From: Cytospora piceicola
Taxonomy: Eukaryota; Ascomycota; Sordariomycetes; Diaporthales; Cytosporaceae
DNA: 64,000 bases
Direction of reading: 5' to 3'
Assembly (NCBI GenBank): GCA_023375675.1
Contig: JALQBC010000045.1
Span: 1 to 64,000 of the forward strand
The stretch's first letter is position 1. Each line of letters begins with the position of its first letter. Shown one piece after another: positions 12,988 through 24,399 of the stretch. The position numbers and the translations under genes are program-made. The notes beneath the pieces are model-generated. The model was not told the DNA's origin, searched no databases, and saw nothing but the letters and a program-made list of their open reading frames with translations.

Positions 12988-13192
12988 TGTCACAGGCTAA
13001 AGCCTATAAGGGCTTCGGCACACACAGGCCGAAGCCTGCGCTATAACGCTACACCTGCGCTATAACGCCTAAGAGCAGTATAATCTCTGCTCTGCGCACT
13101 ACTATAGCAGCTACTTAAAATCTTCCTTTATAGAAGATTATAAACAGTAATAAGATCCCTTTCTATAACTACTTAAAAGCTAGCCTTTTATA
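12988..13192 (+). repeat. 205-bp LTR, copy 1 (family 2)
   Basis: It begins TGTCACAGGCTAAAGCC and ends around GCTAGCCTTTTATA. It is nearly identical in layout to 19,873-20,077 and 20,887-21,092. This copy keeps the canonical TG start; the other two read TA, a RIP-type change. It serves as the 5' LTR of the full unit to its right and abuts the truncated pol fragment on its left. Confidence 0.8.
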
Positions 13193-14640
13193 TATAATCT
13201 TCTATTTATTATAATAGGCGATAGTACTACTAAAGAGTAGTTATAGCTTAAAACGATATTAAATAAGTCTTTACCCGAAATAGAATAACCTGCCTTTACG
13301 TTAAACCTCTTTTAATAGCTATAAAAGTAGTAATTCGAGGCCTATAAACGAAACTACGTTAATAAACGTAACGAACTTATATAAGTTATTTTAGAACTAT
13401 GTAAGAATAATAAAGTAAGCTGTTATAAACTATAAAAACAGTTTATAGGCGCTTTTTAAGAAGCCGAAGCGAAATAGGCCGTTAATTAAATTTATACTTA
13501 GTCGTAGGCTAGTAATACGTCGGCTATAAGAAAAACGCCTTTTAATAAAAACCGAACAGAACTTACTCTTACGTTTAAAAAACTATTATTTTTAAGCCTA
13601 TATAATAACTAAGGCTTAAAACGTAATAATATAAACCGAGACTTTTTAGCTAATAAAAAGCGTAAGCTTTTCTTTTAGCTCGAGAAGTTTAATAGTAATT
13701 AAATACGTTACCTTCTATAGAAAACGTAAATAAAATATAAACTCGATTAAGATATAGACTTTATCGGTAATAACTATAATAAATACTACGCGATTTATAA
13801 TCGCTTAAAAAAAGTAGCGAAAAAGCTTATTAGCTTTTACTATATTACCGATAAGCCTAATTAAAACTATAACCTTATCGCTTTTATAATATACTTTTAT
13901 AGTTACTATTATAACGAAAATATATTAATATAAATAAGATAAGAGCTATTTAAAACTATATAAGGCGAAAACTAGAAATTCTCTTTATTTTATACGAACT
14001 AAAAACAAGTACTTTCCGAGTTAAAAAAAACCCTTTAACTTAATAAAGCTAAGCTTACTATCTTCTTAAAAGCGATTAATAATAAGCTAAAAAAAGAACT
14101 TATATTTATAAATATACCGACCTACTATACAGAATAAGTTAAAACTATACTTAAGATTATAGGAAATATAAAACGTTTAAGCTCGAAAAAGAAAAGTAAC
14201 TACTCGGCTATTTTCTATATAAATACGTTTAAATAATTAAGATAATAAACGTTAATAACAATATATTATATCGCCGCCGATAAAAACAGCGACGTTATAA
14301 TAACCGGTATAAACGTTATAAAAGCCGGATAAAGTAAAAAGTAGTAAACGTATTAAGTAAGTAGTAAAAAGATTTAATAACGTAAAAATAAAAACCTTTA
14401 TTTACGTTATACCCGGTCCGACTATTATATAAACCGTTATTATTTACTACTAGCTACGCCTTTTTTATAAAGTAACGTCTAAGCTATTACTATTTAAAGG
14501 GAAAGAAAGGAAAATAAAGACTTAATCGGCTTTTAAACGGAAAATAAGTAGCTTTTATACTTAATCGTATATAAAAGCTAAAAAGTATTAAGTTTAAGCT
14601 AAAAGTTATAAAGCTATTTATAAATAGTTCTTTTTTTATA
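13193..14640 (+). pseudogene. gag remnant of gypsy family 2
   Basis: A gag-type frame with stops follows the LTR. At 14,399-14,440 a CCHC zinc knuckle keeps exact spacing C-x2-C-x4-H-x4-C, but every ligand codon now reads TAT (tyrosine); the intervening residues LR, TRSD and YINR are intact. CG dinucleotides are abundant while CA and TG are almost absent, so damage is RIP-specific. The protein would have been the RNA-binding Gag of an LTR retrotransposon and is now dead. Confidence 0.7.
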
Positions 14641-17600
14641 GTTAACCTATTATATAATTAAATTAAGTTTATTAACGTATTAATAGATACCGGCTATAAA
14701 AGCTACTTTATAGTTAATAACTAGCTCGTTTATAACCTTTACTTTATACGTTTTTTTATTTCCCTTTATACTTTAAAATAAATAGCGGGCTTTAAAACTA
14801 CTACTCTTCCGGAAGTTATCTTAAAAATAACCTTTTTAAACGTTAACTTTAACGGATATAAATACTATATTTAAGCCTATATTATCTTATATTTATACTA
14901 TAATATTATTTTAAAAAGGTTATAAGCCGAAATAGAATATATTACCTATACGGCTTATAAGTATTATATTATAATCGGACGAGTAAGTAACCTTAAGGTA
15001 TAGGAATAAAGGTTTATTCTTATCTCGAAGTATACCGTTATAGGCGTTAATACGTTTATTTTCGAAGTTAAAGTACAGTAAAGTAAGCGTTTATAAATAA
15101 CGATTATATAGCTCTTTATTATAACGCTTATAAACATTAATAAAACACTTACTTTAAAGACTAAAGTATAGGTTATCGACCGTCTTCTATAAAGGTTTAC
15201 TTATTTTACTAAACTTTTCGATAAAGATAAAAGGGATAAGCTTTTATTATACCGCTTAAAAGCTAATTATAAGATTTACTTTACTTTTAATATAAACGGT
15301 AAGCTAGTTAAAGCTTTATAAAGCCTTTTATATAGAATATCGCGAGATAAGCTTTTAGTCTTTTATAAAACATTTACCGAGTTATTCGATAAAAGCTATA
15401 TATAAACGAGTAGCTTATTAGTAAGTACGTCGGTTATCTTCGTTAAAAAGCTTAATAAAAGCGTTTATTTTTATATAAACTATTATACCTTTAATACTAT
15501 TACCCGAGCAGATCGGTACCTTTTCCCTTTTATTAAAAAAACACTTATAAATATTTTATAAGTAAAATAGTTTATTAAGCTCGATATCCGAGCGGCTTTT
15601 TATAAGCTTTATATTAAAGAAAGGAATAAGTAGAAAATAGCTTTCCGGACTTAATTCGGCTTTTTCGAATAATTAATAATACCTTTTAGCTTATCCGGAG
15701 TACCTATTACCTTTTAACGATATATTAACTTAGTACTACGTAAACACTTCGATATTATCTACTTAACGTACTTCGATAATATATTTATTTACTTTAATAA
15801 GATATATTAAAACTATAATACTAAAGTTAAGTAAATCTTAAACGTTTTATAAGCTATAGGTTTTAACTTAAATATCTTTAAATATAAGTTCGACGTATAA
15901 AAGACGAAATATTTTAGGTTTATTATCGAGGCTAAGGTTAAAATTAAAATAGACTTAGAAAAATTATTTATTATTAAAAACTAAAAAGCTTTAAGTACGT
16001 TTAAAAATATATATAGCTTTTTCGGCTTTACTAACTTTTACCGATAGTTTATTAAGAATTACTTAAAAATTACCGGCCTTTTTCTACTTCTTATAAAGAA
16101 AAGGACTCCTTTTTGTTAAAAACTTAAGTAAAAAGCCTTTTTCGAATAGCTTAAGTACTGCTTTATTACCGAACCGGTTTTAGCTTAATATAATTTTAAC
16201 TTTTATATACTTTTTAAAGCAGATAGTTTTAAGTATTCTTTAAAAAGCTATTTATTTTAATAAAACTATAATAAACTACTCCGCCCGGTAGTATATTACT
16301 TATAACGACTTACGTTTATAAAGAATAATTATAAAATTTATAATAAAAAACTTTTTACTATTATAAGCTGCTTAAGCGTATAAAACGCCGAGTTTTATAA
16401 TACGGCTTTTCTGTTTATTATCTACTTAGACTATAAGAATTTAAAGTACTTTATAACGACTTAATGTTTTTTAAAGCGTTAGATTTATTAGTTAAAAGAA
16501 CTTTTACGTTTTTACTTTTAGCTCGAATACTATAAAAAAGCCGTTATAACGCGACTAGATATACTATTTAAGAAAGAATAAGATATACCGAAAGGGATAA
16601 ATAATAAACGCTTTATAAGTCGGGATATCTAATTATTCTATAAAGAATAGCTGTTCCCGAAATAATACCGGAGTAGCTTTATTTAACTTATTACCTTTAT
16701 TATTAACGGTAAGATAGTTTTTTAAAGTAGAAAGCTATTTACTTATAAAGACTTATAAAGCGTATAGGATATTACTTTTAAATATAATGCGAACTATCCT
16801 TACCTTATCTAAGCCGTTTATAAAAAGGCTAAAAGCTTTTTTTTTAATATATAGACGATAAATAATACGCCTTTTAACGTTTCGATTATAAAGTATAAAA
16901 TAAATAATAACTATATTCTCCGGTTCCGAAGGAATATATAGGTATTTAAATAAAAGCCGTTATATACTAGTCTTATCTAAAATACTTATAACTCTTATAT
17001 CTCTAGCTATTTTAAGTAAAATATAACTATCTTACTATTTAGTTATAAGTACTTTTAACTTAAGATATATCGTATAGTATATCGCTTTATAAAGAACTAT
17101 AACGTTTATAAGAGGAAGATCGTTTAGCGATATCGGAAAAAGGGCTTTTTTAAACCCTTTTTAGTTCTTAAGCGGATATAAAGTAAGTTATTTATCGATT
17201 TTATAACTTACTTACCTTAAGAATATCTAAAAGACCCTAAGTTTCTTATAGTTATTATAAATAGGCTAAGTAAGGCTATTACGTTTAAGGCTATAACTAC
17301 GATAAAAGCTAAAGCTTATATTAAGTAGTTTTTAAACTACTATTAGCGATTTTATAGTTTCTTTAACGCTTTAACTAACGACTACGGTTTTAACTAAGTA
17401 AAGGGATTTTAAAAACGCTTTTATAATCTTATTAATATTAAGTAACGATTAAGCACTATATATTACCTCGAAACCGACGGTATTACCGAGTAAGCTAACT
17501 AAAAGGTTTTCGATTACTTATAAGCCTTTATTATATATACTTAGTTCGACTAAAGCTTACTTTTCTTAAAAGTATAGTTCGCTATTAATAACCGGGACAC

Positions 17601-19060
17601 TTTTATAATCGGTATTAGCTTATTCTTTTTTTAATACGGCTATTATACCGAGTTAATTTAATAAATATAGCGTTTAGCTATACCGGCTTATAAGCCGTAC
17701 GTTTAAGCCGAGGACTTTATATAACGGCTTAAAGATATAACGGAATTCGTTTAAGCGGCTATAGCTGTTACTTAATAAAGGATAAAAGGAATAGCTAACT
17801 AACGGCGTAGCCTTATAGAGCGCTTTATTATCGGGGATTATATCTAACTATTCCTTAAGAACGTTTAAACTAACTAACCTTTTAAAAAACTCGTTTAGCT
17901 ATACGAGAAGTATCGTATATCTATTATAATAAACTTTTATATTATAAAACTAAAGGTATTATTAAGTATATATTTACGCTTTTATATAAATCTTTTATTA
18001 AAAGTAAATAGCGACTCGCTTTTATCTTAAGCTTTTTACGATTACTAGCTACCTTTAATTATCTTAAAAGAGAGCGGAGATAAGATAAAGCTTAAGTATT
18101 ACGTTAAAACTATTCTTAACGTATATAAAAAGCCGGTATAAAGTAAACTTAAAGTAAGTATAATATTAAAACGTAAAGTTTATGTTAAATAGGTTAGTTA
18201 AGTTTAGCCTTTTTAAAAACCGTTAAAAAACTTCGAGAATATAGCTGTACTCGATAAATATAAAAGCTGTTATAAGTTAGTTTATAACTATAACAGTCCT
18301 TTTATATAAATAAGAAGAAAATCTACTATATTATAGCTATAATAATTCGCTATAATAAGCCGTTACGTTTTTATTACTAATATAGTAGACAGTTAACACT
18401 AAATAGTACGAAAACTTACGTTATTTCGTACTAATAAATACTAACTTATTATATAAGCTAAAATAATAGAGTAGTATTAGTAGGATAGAATTTAGCTAGC
18501 TTAAAAAGAGTAAGCTACTCGATACTAGTTATATACCTGCTTAAATTATAGACCCTTTTTTCTTCTAACGGCGATAATAACTCTTTATATTCTTATCCTT
18601 CTTTTTAAACTCGTTAAACCGAACGAAAAAGCGGCTTATAATATATTTATATATATAACCGTATTAGCTAACTTTCGCTCGAGTTATAATCTATATATAA
18701 AACGATAAAGTTTTTAATCTTAATTACTTTATCCTTTAGTTTATTAAGCTTAACTGTTAAAAGATAGATAGTAGTAATAAGACTTTAAGTAAGCTTATTC
18801 TTTTATTTTTAAAAAAAAGTTAGCTACTACTTAATAAATATAATACTACTTACTACTTATATAATAAACCCGGATCTTATTATTTAAGTTTATACTAGTA
18901 GTATATAAGCCGTTTATAGCTTAAATACTACTACTACCCGAGCCGTTTATTTAGGTATCTTTTTTACTTTATAACTACTTATAGGTTTAGATTACTACGA
19001 GACTAATAGCGTTTTATACTTTTATAGAATTTACGAAAACGAGTTAGCCGTTTAAAGCCT
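14641..19060 (+). pseudogene. pol remnant of gypsy family 2 (PR-RT-RH-IN)
   Basis: Domains in order on the + strand: aspartic protease with the D-T-G triad at 14,686-14,694 (ID-TG context preserved); reverse transcriptase at about 15,580-15,830 with the catalytic box read as YFDNIFIYF, the second aspartate changed to asparagine; RNase H downstream; integrase core at about 17,200-17,560 with VIINRLSK and ETDGITE contexts. The order protease, RT, RNase H, integrase is that of Ty3/gypsy elements, not copia. Stops from W, Q and R codons occur throughout. It is the longest unit in the chain, between LTR copies 1 and 2. Confidence 0.8.
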
Positions 19061-19064
19061 ATTT

Positions 19065-19872
19065 ATAATAAAAAAAAAAGAGGCTTACCGTAATCTTAAG
19101 AATTAAACTCCTTTACTTTCTTAGCTAAGGTTTCGGTAGCTTTAATTAGCTCCGGGTATTTAAATAGCTACCGAGCAGGTTAGTATTATAACGTAAACGG
19201 CTTTTAAAAAAAGAAACTTACCGGAGTATATAAGTAACCGATATTCTTTCTGTTATTACTATATATATAAGACGTATAATAAGCTTTTTAACTTACCGAA
19301 AGAGTTAGTAACGTATAAACCGTTTAAAACAGGCCCTTAACTAGCTTATTACTTACCGGGGTAGTTATAGCAGAATACGTTAAAATCTTTAGCTAAACGG
19401 TAAATATATTCGAAGTAAAAAACCTTATAAATATTATCGGAGTAAGTAGCTAAAACGTTATAAAAAAACTAAACTTTAGCTTTTTAAATATAATTTCGCT
19501 TTTTTTAATTAGTAGTAGTAAACGTTTTACTTATAAGTAACACGCAGGTAAAAGACGACGATAAAATACGCTTTCGCTTTTTAGCTATAGTAAATAGACG
19601 TTAAGGATTAAGCCGTTTATAAACGATATAGAAATAGCTACGTAACAGCTTAGAACCTTTATCGTAATTAAAATAAAAGAAAAAAAAGGGGGGGTATTTA
19701 TAGTAAGATTAACGGTTAGAAGAAAAGGAAAGAGAAAGGGCACGTTCGAAAGGCTACGAAAGGTAACAGACTTAAGTAAGTAACGTTAAGGATCCCTATA
19801 AGCGTACTCTTATATAACGTACGGTATATAAACCTCTAAGGTTAAGGATATACTTAAGGAGGGGGGGGCTAA
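19065..19872. repeat. 800-bp 3' segment, copy 1
   Basis: This non-coding-looking segment between integrase and LTR copy 2 contains an A-rich start (TAATAAAAAAAAAAGAGGC) and ends GGGGGGGGCTAATA. It recurs at 20,078-20,886 before LTR copy 3, so the pair (segment plus LTR) is tandemly repeated. It is missing between the left pol fragment and LTR copy 1. No frame was recognised on either strand. Confidence 0.7.
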
Positions 19873-20077
19873 TATCACAGGCTAAAGCTTATAAAGGCTT
19901 TAGTACACACAGGCCGAAGCCTACGTTATAACGCTATATTTACGCCATAACGTTTAAAAGCAGTATAATCTCTACTCTACGCACTACTATAGCAGCTACT
20001 TAAAATCTTTCCTTATAAAAGATTATAAACAGTAATAAGATCCCTTTCTATAACCACTTAAGGGCTAGCCTTTTATA
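19873..20077 (+). repeat. 205-bp LTR, copy 2 (family 2)
   Basis: It starts TATCACAGGCTAAAGC and ends about GCTAGCCTTTTATA. It aligns over its full length with copies 1 and 3. It is the 3' LTR of the full unit and at the same time the 5' flank of the short unit to its right. Confidence 0.8.
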
Positions 20078-20886
20078 ATTTATAATAAGAAAAAAGAAGG
20101 CTTATTATAATTTAAGTAATTAAAATCCTTTACCTTTTTAGTTAGATTATTAATAATATCGATTAACTTTAGGTATTTAAATAGCTACTAAATAGGTTAA
20201 TACTATAATATAAACAGCTTTTAAAGAAAAGAACTTATTAGAAACTATAGGTAACTAGTATTCTTTCCTTTATTATTAGAAATATATATTATATAACAGG
20301 CTTTTTAACTTACTAAAGAGATTAATAAGGTATAAGCCGTTTAAAATTAACTTTTATTTAATTTATTATTTATTAAGGTAGTTATAATAAAATACGTTAA
20401 GAGTTTTAGTTAAACTATAGATATATTAAAAGTAAAAACCTTTATAAACGCCGAGAGAATAAATAGTTAAAGTATTATAAAAGAACTTAGCTATAGCCTT
20501 TTTAATATACTTTTCTTTTTCAGTTAATAATAAAGAACGTTTTACTTATAAGTAATAAGTTAATAAAAATAAATAGGCTACGCTTTTATTTTCTAGCTAT
20601 AGTAAATATAAGTTAAAGATTAAGCTGCTTATAAACAATATAAAAACAGTTATTTAACGGCTTAAAACCTATATTATAATTAAAATAGAAAGAGGGGGGT
20701 ATTTATATTAAAATTAACAGTTAAAAGAAAAAGAAAGAAAAAAGGTATATTTAAAAAGCTAAAAAGAGTAACGGAATTAAAGGTAACACTAAGGGTCTTT
20801 ATAAGCGTACTATTATATAACGCGCGGTTTTTATGTTTAGACCTTTAAAGTTAAAGGTGTACTTAAAAAAGGAGGGGAGGGGCTAA
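20078..20886. repeat. 800-bp 3' segment, copy 2
   Basis: It aligns with 19,065-19,872 from the A-rich start (TAATAAGAAAAAAGAAGGC) to GGGGCTAATA before the next LTR. It has more TA changes than copy 1. It has no gag or pol, so unit LTR2-segment-LTR3 is either an internally deleted element or a tandem duplication of segment plus LTR. Confidence 0.7.
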
Positions 20887-21092
20887 TATTACAGGCTAGA
20901 GCTTATAAAAGCTTCGGTATACACAGGTCGAAGCCTACGCTATAGCACTATATCTACGTTATAACGCCCTTAAAGCAGTATAATCTCTACTTAGTGTACT
21001 ACTATAGCAGCTACTTAGAATCTTCCTTTATAGAAGATTATAAACAGTAATAGGAACCTTTCCTGTAACCACTTAAAGGCTAGCCTTATATA
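20887..21092 (+). repeat. 205-bp LTR, copy 3 (family 2)
   Basis: It starts TATTACAGGCTAGAGC and ends near GCTAGCCTTATATA. It is the right terminus of the chain. It is followed at once by the flanking repeat shared with 9,585-9,655. Confidence 0.75.
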
Positions 21093-21093
21093 A

Positions 21094-21162
21094 AGGGCAA
21101 TAATTTCGGTATGCACGCCCGCCTTATTAAATAAACAACAACCTTCTTAACGGAAGGCATCG
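21094..21162 (+). repeat. Flanking direct repeat, right copy
   Basis: AAGGGCAATAATTTCGG...CGCCCGCCTTATT...AACCTTCTTAACGGAAG aligns with 9,585-9,655. This copy is less mutated (CGGTATGCACGCCCG versus CTATATACTCGCCTG). Confidence 0.6.
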
Positions 21163-22565
21163 CTAAACTTTGTGTTTCTCCTTAAAGCTAGGGTGATTCT
21201 GTAGACCCGAATACGTATGTTATATATTAACCTCTCCCTCGTTAATAGTAAGTTAATTTCTTGACTAGGTTATAAGGAAGACCTAATTCACTTAATAATT
21301 CATTCAGTATAACCGACAGATACCGATCTTCTATTATAACATGTCTGTACTGATAGTCTAGTAAGGCTTTAGGCAGAAGAAATCTTAAAACTAGCGGTAA
21401 GCGGTTCGGGTTTATTCAGTAGTGCTTTGTCTGAGGCTCCGATGTTAGTAGTGAACACGGAGGCATCAATCTCGTCTATATTATTGATAGCGAGCCTTAG
21501 ACTCTGTTTTTTTCTATAGGCGGGGCGATATAATTTCGGTAGACTTAGTAATAAAATGTAACAACGTAAGTACACATAGGTTAACTATAGTGTTTTTATT
21601 CGGGTTTCTATATCTAAAGGGAGATCCGGCAGATTATAGGAATTATAACGATATTACTAAAATAAGCGTGTTAATCGATAAGTCGATAAGGATTCCCGAG
21701 CCAGAATTATATAAACATGGACTTAAACTAAGTGTATGGGAGTATATGTGTGATAACTAGGCAATAGAATGTGTAAATTACTAAATATAATGTAGGGAGA
21801 AGGCGCTATGTAGCTCTCTTACAATGTACACTGCGCATCGAGTCTTTATAGTGAGAAGTAAAAGTAGGACCTACTAGGGAGCGCGCTAGGCCTGTAAAGC
21901 TAAAGCTGACATTAAGGCTCTCGTCCGGCAATAAGCGGTATGTAGGAATGGCAGACGAGAATGGCGGTGTTGTTAGGAATACTATGGATACTGACCATTA
22001 GTATTATTAATCAACGTCACAGAGATCTATATTTCCTCTGTCTAAAGATCAGTCTTACGTAGATAAGCTAGTGGTATCCTTACATTTTAAAAATGGTATA
22101 CTACTGATGTTATACAGTTTAAGGAAAACAAAATCGATAAAAAGGTATAAACTTTAGCGCAGAACAGCAAATGCTACTAATATAAAGAACGTTAGTAGTA
22201 GTTTTAAAGACAGTGATCCCGCAGACAGTTATTATAGCCGTGTGATAAGTGATTGATTATGTAATATTACATTGCGACCTCTTAGAATGAATACCCGTAG
22301 TGAAAATATTGAGAAATGCGATATTATATCTAAGGAAACGATAGTGTTGTTGCTACGAAGCAAGTTCCATCCGTGAGGTATAGCACGAAGCCTAATATGT
22401 TATAATACCCTTAGAAACAATACTGGCTTAATATACTCCTTATCTGTACCTCACCTGACTGTCGCTAGATTAAACAATGTGTATACGCACACTACAGGTA
22501 GATATTATAGTTTTATTGGGAGGCTGAAGTATTATACACATGTCCTTAAGCTAAGAATAGAACGT
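21163..22565. other. Transition zone, no gene seen
   Basis: AT content falls gradually and CA/TG reappear. The only reading frame of note is on the minus strand at 21,369-21,575 (68 codons). It has no recognisable domain and no coding-like codon bias, so it is not called a gene. Confidence 0.5.
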
Positions 22566-22570
22566 CGAAG

Positions 22571-22731
22571 TGTCACGAACAGGGCCCCTTCACATTGAAT
22601 CGATTGACTGTCTGGTTGTCTCGTTCTAAACTTCATAGTAGGCTATCGAATTTGCAGACTCCCCACTTTAGAGGTCACGTGACCATGTTCGGCACCGAAA
22701 CGGCCATTTCCCGCGACCCTCAATTGTGACA
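22571..22731. mobile_element. Solo LTR with 5-bp target duplication
   Basis: The 161-bp block starts TGTCACGAACAGG and ends CAATTGTGACA. Its termini form the perfect 6-bp inverted pair TGTCAC/GTGACA, with the TG..CA ends of LTR elements. A perfect CGAAG duplication flanks it (22,566-22,570 and 22,732-22,736), as expected for retroviral-type integration followed by LTR-LTR recombination. It shows little RIP and is not similar to the 205-bp LTRs. It sits at the border of the AT-rich block. Confidence 0.7.
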
Positions 22732-22785
22732 CGAAGCTTAATCAATTGAAATACAGTGGTTGGTTCCCTGACGATGTTGTGCGTG

Positions 22786-22900
22786 CTGAAAGCCGTGGCA
22801 CTGCAAAAGCCGTGGCACTGCAAAAGCCGTGGCACTGAAAAAACCGTGGCACTGAAAAAGCCGTGTCATTTAAAAAGATGTGTCATTTAAAAAGATGTGT
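22786..22900 (+). repeat. 18-bp tandem repeat, about 6 copies
   Basis: The unit AAAGCCGTGGCACTGCAA is repeated with progressive drift: the last copies read AAAAAGATGTGTCATTT. The array lies 55 bp right of the solo LTR. The right copies look like RIP-altered versions (GCC to GAT, GGC to GTC), a gradient within one array. Confidence 0.85.
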
Positions 22901-23370
22901 TGCTAGAACTACTCGCCCGAATCATATTATTCATCTCTGATGTGTATTTTAAAGGAAGACAACAGTTTGGATCTAAGCTTCACCCGCCTTCCAGATGCAT
23001 ACTCACCGCTATGAACAGGTCCGTCGCTTCGCTAATTTCTCTCAGAGCTCTGGCTAAAGGCGACAGACGAGACAGACAAACGAGGTGATCAACAACAAAG
23101 GCAAGTATGGTGATGATAACAAAGCCCTTTTATTTCACTATACCGGGGCGGATTGGAATCTGAAGTAGAAGATTAATGAAACCCGAGCCGACGGCAGGGG
23201 CCGCTCGTAGCGCGGCGGAAGAAAAACCTGTCATTCTCAGCCAGTCTTCATTCGCACCCGAGCTTATGCTGAACCTGGTTGATTAGTTATTCTCTCCTCC
23301 TCTCTTATAGTCTGCAAATTCCGGACTCGGTTCTGAGGTTGCAACGATCCATTTGATTATTAAGACGAGA

Positions 23371-23658
23371 TCACCCACCTCCCACTCTTATCCGTAGCAT
23401 AAGGCCTACTGTCAGTCCTTCATCAGCAGTATTCTTGTTCAACCTAAGTATCCCTGGCTGTTCCTGAACCCTCTTACAAGGCAGCTTCCAATCCCTCAAC
23501 AAAAGACAGGAGGGACCACAGTAGGTGCCAGGTAACAGACAACCTGAACAGGCATTTAAGAACTTGCAGCCGCCCCCTGAGCTGGTCGCACATACAGACT
23601 TCCCAGGTAGTATAGGTCCATTTTCTGTCTTATATAGCACATGTCGCACATAGAGCAC
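23371..23658 (-). CDS. Cys-rich 95-codon ORF, doubtful
   Basis: The frame encodes seven cysteines within about 40 residues (residues about 22-61), spaced C-x7-C-x5-C-x2-C-x6-C-x3-C-x8-C. It has no clear signal peptide and no splice context that would add one. Codon third positions are only weakly biased. I do not recognise a family. It could be an exon of a decayed gene or a chance frame. The surrounding 22,900-24,070 otherwise shows nothing. Confidence 0.2.
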   Translation of the reverse strand: MLYVRHVLYKTENGPILPGKSVCATSSGGGCKFLNACSGCLLPGTYCGPSCLLLRDWKLPCKRVQEQPGILRLNKNTADEGLTVGLMLRIRVGGG

Positions 23659-24072
23659 ATATCTGTCTTTGTTAGGCCGTGAGTTATGTGGTGTGCTCTC
23701 ACCATATATGGTATTGCTGCTGCTTTTGTTATTGCTTTAGCTGTCGATAGACGTAGTATTAGCTGCTGCCGGGACCTCGGGAGTGGCTAAAATTATATGC
23801 TAATTGTTTCTGGATATAATGGTATGATCAAGGCCTAAAACCTAAGGGTGTGTTTGACGTTTATAGCCTCGACGGTTGTTAGTGATGTTAGATGGCAGAG
23901 AAAGGGACAGAGACGAAGACAGAGAGATAAGATGAGATAAAACTGAAGAAGTTGATAGAAGAGACTTTTACAGCAAGGGGATTTGCGGTCTTGCAAACAC
24001 TCCACGCTACACAACAAAGTGATTGATGATCATTCGGGAGACTCACGAGACCTCGTAACAATGACACGGTAA

Positions 24073-24340
24073 TTACAGTGGATTCTGTAGCCCCTGGATG
24101 ACCAAACTTGTGAGAAATGGCAATTATAACAAGACCCTGAGTTAGGTAACAAGTACAAACCTGACGTAAGCCCTCAGGTACAGGATTTGCCAAACCCACA
24201 GCACAACCAGGACGAAGGTTGTGCAGAGACCGAGCCACTTGTTGTTGGTACTCGGGTTCGCGCGGCTTTCTTGAGATGCGCTTGCTGGTGATGATGCGGA
24301 CGTGCAGTTTTTGTTTGGTGTGTGTTGTGCTGTGTTGTCC
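24073..24340 (-). pseudogene. Exon pair of a small membrane protein, 5' end missing
   Basis: Minus strand, exon A about 24,340-24,162 and 24,161, intron 24,160-24,107 (donor GTTTGT, branch CCTAACTC, acceptor CACAAG), exon B 24,106-24,073 ending TAA. Exon A has strongly coding codon use and a membrane segment of about 20 residues ([18 protein letters not shown]). The joined C-terminus reads RAYVSLVIQGLQNPL. Upstream in the same frame is a possible start (MVKSEEGE, about 24,395), but a TAA at about 24,343 separates it from exon A. The copy therefore looks broken or lacks an unseen first exon. Function unknown. Confidence 0.4.
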
Positions 24341-24399
24341 TTTTATGTTGTTATGTAGAATTTGAACATCACCTCTCCTTCTTCACTCTTGACCATTAA

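Larger units (their letters stand above)
1..22560. other. AT-rich RIP-mutated isochore
   Basis: The whole stretch is dominated by TA dinucleotides and nearly lacks CA and TG, while CG persists in its less mutated part (about 13-19.9 kb). That is the signature of repeat-induced point mutation, which turns CpA into TpA on both strands, rather than of CpG deamination. Recognisable retrotransposon frames carry many stops of the kind C-to-T or G-to-A changes make (CAA/CAG/CGA/TGG codons lost). No intact gene was seen. Mutation is heaviest in 750-8,640, intermediate in 9,660-12,980, and lightest in 13,000-21,000, which suggests insertions of different age. Composition shifts to balanced GC at about 22.6 kb. 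Confidence 0.9.

Noticed and set aside
19680..19870. Possible gene or promoter near the G-rich end of the 800-bp segment
   Set aside because: The segment is repeated before the next LTR and shows no frame; it is element 3' sequence.
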